Below are positions 56,833 through 64,000 of a stretch of 64,000 nt of DNA, piece after piece. Where the stretch lies: contig CAJNDS010002635.1 in assembly GCA_905221605.1 (NCBI GenBank), forward strand, positions 439,001 to 503,000, given 5' to 3'. This stretch comes from Symbiodinium natans (lineage: Eukaryota > Sar > Dinophyceae > Suessiales > Symbiodiniaceae). Position 1 is the first letter of the stretch. Each line of letters opens with the position of its first letter. Made by a program: the position numbers and the translations under genes. The notes under the pieces were generated by a model. That model ran no database searches. It saw only the letters and a list, made by a program, of their open reading frames with translations, and had not been told where the DNA came from.

Positions 56833-57589
56833 AAGCATCACAAGCTCTGAGAGAGGCCAGGCAACACAACTCCCCAAGTTCTTACCACTGGGCTATTCAC
56901 CAAGCCTGGCCTTGCTACAAGTAGTTTCAAGGCTTTTCCCAGTGTCTACTACGTCATTCTAATCCCCCTTAAAGGGTTGATTGGGTTTCTTATCAAGGGT
57001 TTCTAGGGCTTTCGGGGAAATTCTTGAAACCTAAACCCTAAACCCTAAACCCTAAACCCTAAACCCTAAACCCCATTCTGGGAGGGCCCGCTTCGGAAGA
57101 TGTAGGGGACGGACAGATTTGTCCAAAAGTCGCCAGTCGGATACAACCAGCGACCAAGCACCAGCAACTCCGTTGCTCCCGCAGGCAAGTCATACCCTGT
57201 AGGGTTTAGGGTTTAGGGTTTAGGGTTTGGGGTTTGGGGGTTAGGGTTTGGGGTTTGGGGTTTGGGGTTTGGGGTTTGGGGTTTAGGGTTTAGGTTTTAT
57301 TGCCCTTGCCACGGGGTCATGCCAGGAGCGGTTGTGTGCACCAGGGCAATGGCAGTGGCGCAAGCAGGCTGCAAGACATGGAGTGACCCTAAACCCTAAA
57401 CCCGAAACAAGAAACCATAAACCCTAAACCCTAAATCCTAAACCCTAAACCCTCAACCCTAAACCCTAAGCCCTAAACATGCATGATGTCCCCTGCGTGC
57501 CACGCCTCTCACACTCTCTGAACCATCGGGGCCTCAATTGTGCCTCTGTGTAATTAGCAGCTCAGATTCTTAAAAGCCCGGAGCCGAGC

Positions 57590-57700
57590 CGAATATAGGG
57601 GCCTTAACTTTTCGAACACGCTCTTGGGGGTTCTTATAGTCTAATGATGAGGGACCCTAAGGGAATACCATCAGTAATTCTTCCGACCCCTGGACTAGGC
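57590..57700. mobile_element. Family J element, copy 2
   Basis: TATAGGGGCCTTAACTTTTCG, GGGACCCTAAGGGAATACCAT and ATTCTTCCGACCCCTGGACT. Confidence 0.55.
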
Positions 57701-57701
57701 G

Positions 57702-58065
57702 GCCACGTACAGTCACCGCAGCGTAATGCTGGGTGCCCAGGAGGTCTCACAGCGTGCATCGGGCGCGGATCGCGCGCTGGCTCGCTGTGGCAGCGTGCCG
57801 ACCTTAAGGAACCAAGTATGAAGCCCTAAGATTGGGGTCATAGACCCTATACTACTATATTCCTGTTCAGGAAATCTGAAGCCATGAAGTATGAAGCCCT
57901 AAGATTTTGGGGTCATATACCCCAAACTGCAAATTCCTTTTAAGGAAATATGAGGCCATAACCCTTTTAGGGTTCATTTAGTCCCCAAGGGACTGCGGCT
58001 GCTTTCTCTGCCTTGGCCAGCTGCTGCATGACCTTGTAGCCGTGGGTTGAGGCGAGATGTGGGGG
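57702..58065 (-). CDS. Two minus-strand exons around a family A element
   Basis: 57992-58065 reads HLASTHGYKVMQQLAKAEKA. 57702-57800 reads SARCHSEPARDPRPMHAVRP then GHPALRCGDC. Good coding character, unknown product. Confidence 0.45.
57802..57991. mobile_element. Family A element with internal duplication
   Basis: AAGTATGAAGCCCTAAGATT appears at 57815 and again at 57885, each followed by GGGGTCATA. The right end is TTCATTTAGTCCCCAAGG. Confidence 0.7.
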
Positions 58066-58139
58066 TTTACGAAGATAGGGTTTAGGGTTTAGGGTTTAGG
58101 GTTTAGGGTTTAGGGTTCAGGGTTGAGGGTTTAGGGTTT

Positions 58140-58235
58140 GGGTCCCCTTCTTGGGGCTCCTTTTCGAAGGATTCTTCTATTTTGGGGTATACTCAGGGTG
58201 CCCCTATTGGCGGGAAATACTTATGTGCAAGAAGC
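58140..58235. mobile_element. Family F element, copy 5
   Basis: GGGTCCCCTTCTTGGGGCTCC, GAAGGATTCTTCTATTTTGGG and GGTGCCCCTATTGGCGGG. Confidence 0.55.
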
Positions 58236-58593
58236 AACAGAACAGGACAAGCCGCCTTCTGTCGCCGCTTCCTCAGCTGACTCGAGGCAGATCCCGTGAG
58301 ATTTAGGGGGCTTCGAGGGGGATTCGAATAGGGTTTAGGGTTTAGGGTTTAGGGTTAGGGTTTAGGGTTTCGGGTCTAGAGTACTCAGGTTTTCACGGGG
58401 GGTTGTAGGCTTGGGTGGTTTCCCTGTTCTGTAGGGTATGTCGGTATATCTTACCGGCTGCTTGTGATGAGGTCTTAGAGTGACTACGTCCACTGGATGC
58501 ATGAGCGAAGTCCATCGACCGAGGCTATCAGAGCCGCCAGTCTCTGTCTTGAGCCTGGCATGATGCCCCCCCCCCCCCCCCCCCCCTCGTATG

Positions 58594-58746
58594 GCCGGAA
58601 CTAAACCTAAACCCTAACCCTAAACCCTAAACCCTAAACCCTAAACCCTAAACCCTAAACCCTAAACCCTAAACCCTAAACCCTAAACCCTAAACCCTAA
58701 ACCCTAAACCCTAAACCCTAAACCCTAAACCCTAAACCCTAAACCC
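58594..58746. repeat. Telomeric tract (CCCTAAA)n with poly-C
   Basis: About twenty units preceded by a C run (58566-58587). Confidence 0.95.
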
Positions 58747-58756
58747 CAACCCCCCT

Positions 58757-59116
58757 CAATTTGAGATGGAGCACTTCTCCCACGGAGGGCAGATGTGGCA
58801 GAAGGTGCACTCCTCCCCAGCCATGCAACCTTGGAATGGGTCTAGGGTCTAGGCTCTTGGCTCTAGGCTCTAGGGTCTAGGGTTTAGGGTTTAGGGTCTA
58901 GGGTCTAGGGTCTAGGGTCTAGGGTCTAGGGTTCAGGGTTTAGGGTTTAGGGTTTAGGGTTTAGGGTTTAGGGTTTAGGGTTTAGGGTTTAGGGTTTAGG
59001 GTTTAGGGTTTAGGGTCCAGGGCGCCGATCCAACCAATCTTGTTGCCCTTGCTGGACGCGCGCGGACCCGGCTTCGGCTTGTGGAAAAAGGCGCATGGCT
59101 TGCAGGTGCCCGCATC
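58757..59116 (-). CDS. Dinoflagellate-type CCCH zinc-finger gene, two exons
   Basis: Exon 59020-59116 reads DAGTCKPCAFFHKPKPGPRA then SSKGNKIGWIGA. Exon 58757-58829 reads GCMAGEECTFCHICPPWEKC. Together they give C-x2-C-x3-H, then C-x5-C-x2-C-H-x-C, the CKPCAFFH...GCxxGxxCxFCHxC signature abundant in dinoflagellate proteins. This motif type is linked to nucleic-acid binding; the role here is inference. The intron (58830-59019) is almost all CTAGGGT and TTTAGGG repeats. Acceptor CCAAG/GTTGC. Confidence 0.7.
58842..59015. repeat. Variant telomeric tract rich in TCTAGGG
   Basis: A block of TCTAGGG units (58842-58930) gives way to TTTAGGG (58935-59010). The block forms most of an intron in the CCCH gene. 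Confidence 0.95.
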
Positions 59117-59234
59117 CTCAGCTTTCGAGGGTTTAGGGTTTAGGGTTTAGGGTTTAGGGCTAAGGGCATTCCCCTAAACCCGAAAACCCAAACTCAACAC
59201 AACAAAGCCCTAAAACCCCTGGAAGCCTCAGACC

Positions 59235-59296
59235 CTCGCAAGCGATCTCAGGAGGACCTCTCGGCTGACGGAAGACAGGGTCTTGCGGATAGCCCT
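59235..59296 (-). CDS. Minus-strand exon
   Basis: Reads AIRKTLSSVSREVLLRSLAR. May be an upstream exon of the CCCH gene. Confidence 0.4.
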
Positions 59297-59414
59297 AAAC
59301 CCTGAACCCTGAACCCTGAACCCTGAACCCTGAACCCTAAACCCTAAACCCTAAACCCTAAACCCTAAACCCTAAACCCTAAACCCTAAACCCTAAACCC
59401 TAAACCAGGACCCA

Positions 59415-59505
59415 TTGCTGACCCTGAAGTTGGGATCATATGCCCGACAACACTCTACACCCCCTACTAAGGTATAAGGACCATAAGACCCTTTTAGGGC
59501 TTGGG
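59415..59505. mobile_element. Family A element, diverged
   Basis: GACCCTGAAGTTGGGATCATA, CCCCTACTAAGG and ACCATAAGACCCTTTTAGGG. Ends not recognisable. Confidence 0.45.
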
Positions 59506-59506
59506 G

Positions 59507-59690
59507 TTTAGAGGGTTTGCTAGGATGGTCCTTAAAACCCTCCGAAAAATGTTCTTGAATATCTTCTTAAACCCATTAATGGGACTTTTTTACTTTCCTA
59601 AAGGCTGGGACCCTCTTACCTTACAGTTCTTGTGGGTTGTCTCTACGACTACCAAAATTGCAGGTAAGTAGAGTCCCAGGTAGGGTTTAG
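59507..59690. mobile_element. Family I copy 3 beside a family H copy
   Basis: Family I: GCTAGGATGGTCCTTAAAAC and TTCTTAAACCCATTAATGGG. Family H: ACCTTACAGTTCTTGTGGG and AATTGCAGGTAAGTAGAGTC, ending CCCAGG. Confidence 0.55.
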
Positions 59691-59821
59691 TGGCCCTAAA
59701 CCCTAAACCCTAAACCCTAAACCCTAAACCCTAAACCCCTAAACCCTAAACCCTAAACCCTAAACCCTAAACCCCACACCCTAAACCCTAAACCCCTCCC
59801 CCCTTAAGAACCCTACAGCTA

Positions 59822-60250
59822 CGGAATTCATGGGCCCAGCGTCGTGCTGCAGGGAGCCGATGGACTGCACAGCTTGTCCGGTCGCCGGATCTGAGAGATC
59901 CTTGTTGGGGTGAGGGTTTAGGGTTCAGGGTTCAGGGTTTAGGGTTTAGGGTTTAGGGTTTAGGTTTAGGGTTTAGGGTTTAGGGTTTAGGGTTTAGGGT
60001 TTAGGGTTTAGGGTTTAGGGTTTAGGGTTTAGGGTTTAGGGTTTAGGGTTTAGGGGTAGCGCGTTACAAGGGCTTGGGTTTAGGGTTTAGGGCCACGGTT
60101 AAGGGTTTTGTTGAGGGTTTAGGGTTTAGGGTTTAGGGATCATGGTTTTGGGCCCGATGCAGTCAAGCAGCTGTTTCTTCAGCATCCGGGGTCACCATCG
60201 TCTGTTCCCTTAGTTGGCGGAGCGCATTGGGTCGCGCAGCTTCTACCCGG
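59822..60250 (-). CDS. Two minus-strand exons, one with a stop
   Basis: 60152-60245 reads GCRVEAARPNALRQLREQTM then VTPDAEETAA and TGA. 59822-59912 reads NKDLSDPATGQAVQSIGSLQ then HDAGPMNSVA. Unknown products. Confidence 0.45.
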
Positions 60251-60269
60251 CAACCCTTACATTGAAGAC

Positions 60270-60372
60270 CAAACTGCTGAACCCCAAGATTTGGGGTCGT
60301 AGACCCGTATGCTACTGTGATTCCTCTTCCGGTTTCTGAACCCTAAATCCTTTCAGGGTTCAACTCCCCTAA
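60270..60372. mobile_element. Family A element, diverged
   Basis: AAACTGCTGAACCCCAAGATT, TCGTAGACCCGTATGCTACTG and CTAAATCCTTTCAGGGTTCAA. Confidence 0.5.
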
Positions 60373-60777
60373 ACCTGAGCTCTGCAATCCGGAAGGGCTG
60401 TTTGTTGGCGAATGCTCGAATACCACAAGAGGGTTCAGGGTTCATAGGGCTTCGCTTCAAGCCCCATGACCTCTAGGTAGGTCATGATGACTGATGATAA
60501 CAAAAACTCTTCATAGGATCCTTACAGGCAACCTGCTTCAAAAGAAAGTTTTGGGATCTTAAGACAAACTTATAGGGTTTGGGGTTCATTCCTGCTTGAG
60601 ACTGGTTGCAGTTCGTCTCGATGGTTCAGGTCCTTCAGCAAGGGACAGTTTGCAATAGGTGGCCGGAGGAGTTGGGTTTGGTGGTACAGGTGTAGGGTTT
60701 GGGACATGTGGCTTTGAGTGCCGTGCATCCCAATGCTGACGAAAGCAATGAGCGTCATCATAGCAATCATCGTGATT

Positions 60778-60888
60778 TGGGATGTTACCCCCTTCTACTA
60801 ACAGTCTTCAATAGGACTAGAGTACCCCCCCCCCCCCCGATTATAATCCGACTAAGGAGCTGCTAGTACAAGGGGGAGCATCCCAGAA
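60778..60888. mobile_element. Family E element, copy 3
   Basis: Ends TTGGGATGTTACCCCCTTCT and GTACAAGGGGGAGCATCCCA, with ACTAACAGTC / AGCTGCTAGT and a C-tract inside. Confidence 0.75.
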
Positions 60889-60895
60889 TCATGAC

Positions 60896-61130
60896 GTTTT
60901 GGGTAGGCTTCTTCACTTCAGAGGCTACCCCGAGACAGGAGAGGCTTCTGCACTGGCAAGCCGGATCACGACCCGTCCTCCAGAACTGCAACGTTTAGGG
61001 TTTAGGGTTTAGGGTTTAGGGTTTAGGGTTTAGGGTTTAGGGTTTAGGGTTTAGGCCTGTCCTCCAGAACTGCGATGTATTGCGAGACTTTGTCGGCACC
61101 AGTTCTAGCGGACCCTGGCCACAGTCAGGC
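60896..61130 (-). CDS. Minus-strand exon split by a telomeric intron with duplicated edge
   Basis: The upstream part (61064-61130) reads ARTGADKVSQYIAVLED. The downstream part (60896-60988) reads QFWRTGRDPACQCRSLSCLG. CTCCAGAACTGC sits at both edges of the TTTAGGG tract (60992-61053). Exact splice points are uncertain. Confidence 0.45.
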
Positions 61131-61299
61131 ACACAAGGGCGGAACCCTAAACCCCTAAACCCTAAATCCCGAAAAGCCCCAAACCCTAAACTCTACCTGG
61201 GACTGGCGCAAAAACAGCCTTGAAGCACGTGGCAATGCTGCCTTCCGCACTGCAACCCCACAAAGCCCTGCAGCCCGACATCCCGAAAAGCCCCCCACC

Positions 61300-61362
61300 C
61301 CCGCCCCCCCCCCACCCCCCCCCCCCCCCCCCCACCCCCCCCCCCCCAAAAAAAAAAAAAAA
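61300..61362. repeat. C-tracts followed by an A-tract
   Basis: Several C runs broken by single A, then about 15 A. A glycine-rich minus frame across it is an artefact. Confidence 0.9.
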
Positions 61363-61999
61363 CAAAGCAAGGCAAGGACCCTAACAAACCCTACAGTCCG
61401 GTCACCCCGACATCGCCCCCATGAAAAAGCCCCGAAGCCCGATAAGCAGTAGCACCCTCGAACCCTCAAACCCTTAACCACCCAAAAAACCGACACCAAA
61501 ACCCGAAAAGACCCCCCCCCCCCCCACAGAAAAATCTAAAAAACACCCCCCCCAAACAAAAACAAAAAAAGAATATATATATATATATATACATACATAT
61601 ATATATATATAATCATCAACCCTGAACCCACGCAACCTCGCGCTGTTCGCTTCCCCGGCCTCGGTAGCTGTGGACATCGTCCAGTAGCCGCCGAAGCGTC
61701 TCCACAGCCTCTCCAGAATTTAGGGTTTAGGGTTTAGGGTTTAGGATCGTAGGGGTTTAGGTTTGAAGAGGTTTGGGGTTGTGAAGTGGGGCACTTTGAA
61801 GCCCAAAACCCAAACCCCAAACCCCAAACCCAAACCCCAACCCTAAACCCTAAACCCTAAACCCTAAACCTAAACCCTAAACCCTAAACCCTACATTGGG
61901 GGTGAGGGGGCGGGGCACGACCTTACGACAGCTCTGAACCCCTTCAGCCTGGCTCTCCGTGGCATTCGGGGTTTCGCCTGGGAAGGGTGGACATGGAGT

Positions 62000-62142
62000 T
62001 TAGGGTTTAGGGTTTAGGGTTAGGGTTTAGGGTTTAGGGTTTAGGGTTTAGGGTTTAGGGTTTAGGGTTTAGGGTTTAGGGTTTAGGGTTTAGGGTTTAG
62101 GGTTTAGGGTTTAGGGTTTAGGGTTTAGGGTTTAGGGTTCAG
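62000..62142. repeat. Telomeric tract (TTTAGGG)n
   Basis: About twenty units with one base loss. Confidence 0.95.
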
Positions 62143-62453
62143 GGGGCTTAGGGTTTAGGTTTGCTGTTGCGCAGGGCTTCAGGGTTTCGGTTCCCAAGGT
62201 TCTCTACGGCTTTTGAGGTTAAATTAGGGCTTGGGTTTAGGCTTAGGGTTTGGGGGGTTAGGGTTTAGGGTTTAGGGGGTTACCATGCTGCTTTTTGGTA
62301 TGACCGTGTGATTCGTTAGGGCTTCCGTGGCTTTTGCGTTAAGGGGTAGGAACATCTCTTCCGGGGCGTACTTAGGATCTTAAACGATACTTCGGGGTTC
62401 TAAGCTAAGGGCTCGGGCGCTTTGAAGTGAGCTTAGGGAACCCATACGGAACC

Positions 62454-62545
62454 CCTAAACCCTAAACCCTAAACCCTAAACCCTAAACCCTAAACCCTAA
62501 ACCCTAAACCCTAAACCCTAAACCCTAAACCCTAAACCCTAAACC
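62454..62545. repeat. Telomeric tract (CCCTAAA)n
   Basis: About thirteen units, the last tract before the palindrome array. Confidence 0.95.
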
Positions 62546-62655
62546 TGCAGGAGTGTAGAACGAACCCTATGGAGCTCGGGTTCGGGACATGGGTCCAAGT
62601 TCCCTTTGCGAGCATACAAAAGCAGCTCGTTCGAGCACTTGTAGCGGTGGGTCTT
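62545..62655 (-). CDS. Minus-strand exon
   Basis: Reads RKTHRYKCSNELLLYARKGN then LDPCPEPELHR. The charged, cysteine-containing composition is coding-like. Family unknown. Confidence 0.45.
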
Positions 62656-62709
62656 ACGGTGTATAAGGGAAGGGATGACCTCTAATATATACATATATAT
62701 ATATGGTCG

Positions 62710-63005
62710 CCCCCCCCCCCAAGATCCACCCCCAAGGCTGTTCAGAATCTCCTCACTCCATATATGTACTCTTTCTTATACATGCAGATGCAGAAAACGC
62801 TGCAAATACCGAGGGTTTTCCTGTTAAAACGATTGTTTCATACTTCTTTCTTACAGCGATGTGTGCATGCAGATGCCAGAAATGGACTACCAGGATCTGG
62901 TGGTTCGTTTCTGGTGTTACCGACTTCGTTCTGTGTCTGCGAAATGCGAATATGGCTTGCCTGAAACCCAAGCAATGGAAACATGACTTTCGCCTGTCCA
63001 TACCG
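62710..63005. other. Unassigned stretch before the palindrome array
   Basis: Both strands are open for 60-80 residues. TTTCTTACAGCG near 62850 could be a splice acceptor on the plus strand, followed by VCMQMPEMDYQDLVVRFWCY. Not resolved. Confidence 0.25.
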
Positions 63006-63009
63006 CAGA

Positions 63010-64000
63010 AGTGCTGTACTGTCCCTATTTTTTGGCTTGCCTGGCAAGCAAAAAATAGGGACAGTACAGCACTTTCGCCTCTCCAGACTGCAGAAGTGCT
63101 GTACTGTCCCTATTTTTTGCTTGCCTGGGGACGAGAAAATAGGGACAGTACAGCACTTTCGCCTCTCCAGACTGCAGAAGTGCCGTACTGTCCCTATTTG
63201 TTGCTTGCAGGTACCAATAAAGTGCTGTACTGTCCCTAAAAAACCTAAAAAACCAATCTTTCCAGCACTACCAGCCCTGGAGCCCCCGATAGTTCCCAAA
63301 AGATTGGTTTTTTAGGTTTTTTAGGGACAGTACGGCACTTTATTGGTACCTGCAAGCAAAAAATAGGGACAGTACAGCACTTCCGCCTTTTGAGACTGCA
63401 GAAGTGCTGTACTGTCCCTATTTTTTGCTTGCCTGGAGACGAGAAAATAGGGACAGTACAGCACTTCGCCTCTCCAGACTGCAGAAGTGCCGTACTGTCC
63501 CTATTTTTTGCTTGCAGGTACCAATAAAGTGCTGTACTGTCCCTAAAAAACCTAAAAAACCAATCTTTCCAGCACTACCAGCCCTGGAGCCCCCGGTAGT
63601 TCCCAAAAGATTGGTTTTTTAGGTTTTTTAGGGACAGTACGGCACTTTATTGGTACCTGCAAGCAAAAAATAGGGACAGTACAGCACTTTCGCTTCTTCA
63701 GATTGCAGAAGTGCTGTACTGTCCCTATTTTTTGCTTGCCTGGGGACGAGAAAATAGGGACAGTACAGCACTTTCGCCTCTCCAGACTGCAGAAGTGCCG
63801 TACTGTCCCTATTTTTTGCTTGCAGGTACCAATAAAGTGCTGTACTGTCCCTAAAAAACCTAAAAAACCAATCTTTCCAGCACTACCAGCCCTGGAGCCC
63901 CCGGTAGTTCCCAAAAGATTGGTTTTTTAGTTTTTTTAGGGACAGTACGGCACTTTATTGGTACCTGCAAGCAAAAAATAGGGACAGTACAGCACTTTCG
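63010..64000. repeat. Tandem array of nested palindromes
   Basis: A unit of about 307 bp repeats at least three times (ACCAATAAAGTGCTG at 63213, 63520 and 63828) and runs off the window. Each unit holds six copies of GTGCTGTACTGTCCCTA or its reverse complement, about 20 in all. Long inverted arms (63172-63260 with 63300-63385, then again in later units) surround a loop of about 40 bp. Small single-base differences (GTGCCGTAC) are kept at equivalent positions. Confidence 0.9.

Noticed and set aside
61155-61499. Glycine-rich ORF of 114 residues
   Set aside because: Created by poly-C/G runs; not conserved-looking.
62703-63930. ORFs of 75-178 residues ending in PKKPKKPIFPALPALE-like strings
   Set aside because: They translate the palindromic array and recur in it on both strands.
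63010-64000. CRISPR array
   Set aside because: Repeats alternate in orientation, spacers are themselves repeated, and the genome is eukaryotic. It is a palindromic tandem array.

Overview
The window looks like nuclear DNA of a dinoflagellate, though the species cannot be named. The evidence is a dinoflagellate-style CCCH zinc-finger gene, GA, GC and GT splice donors, an extreme density of introns, and short transposon-like units forming complete introns. Well over a hundred interstitial tracts of the Arabidopsis-type telomere heptamer TTTAGGG/CCCTAAA occur in both orientations, with GC-rich scraps of 40-200 bp between them. Those scraps are mostly exons. They had to be found by reading frames across introns, because long ORFs here mostly arise from repeats.

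Layout, with strand taken from reading frame and, where possible, from intron joins. 1-620 (+): 3' end of a gene. 1045-5959 (-), possibly reaching ~8 kb: a protein of helical repeats in the OPR/RAP style. 12.1-15.6 kb (+): a gene or genes of unknown function. 16.8-17.4 kb (-): unknown gene. 18.3-19.3 kb (+), possibly to 20.7 kb: unknown gene. 21.7-34.3 kb (-), possibly to 37.6 kb: an anoctamin/TMEM16-like membrane protein. 38.3-38.9 kb (+): exons. 39.6-42.6 kb (-): exons including a clear C-terminus. 42.6-43.7 kb (+): a candidate secreted protein. 44.7-48.7 kb (-): exons. 49.0-50.3 kb (+): a low-complexity protein. 51.1-62.7 kb (-): several genes, including a PI3/PI4-kinase-like gene and the CCCH zinc-finger gene. 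63.0-64.0 kb: a tandem array of nested palindromes running off the window.

The main discovery candidate is the intron machinery. About 40 copies, whole or partial, of one inverted-repeat element (family A, ends CCTTGGGGAC / GTCCCCAAGG, about 100-180 bp) are present. Many are flanked by 2-bp duplications and fill whole introns. In the best cases the donor is a host G plus the duplicated dinucleotide, the acceptor is the element's AAG followed by G, and removing the element restores an open frame. The duplicated dinucleotide therefore decides whether the intron starts GT, GC or GA. At least nine further inverted-repeat families (B, D-J, L, O) of similar size share the window. Telomeric heptamers sit inside family A copies, fill other introns, and can themselves supply a donor (GG/GTTTAGGG) or an acceptor (TTTAG/G). 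Several telomeric introns are flanked by direct copies of 15-35 bp of the adjoining exon edge.

Exon boundaries come from by-eye frame analysis without transcripts. Gene names rest on motif recognition, not on a database search. I saw no tRNA, rRNA, spliced-leader gene, CRISPR array or bacterial-type operon.
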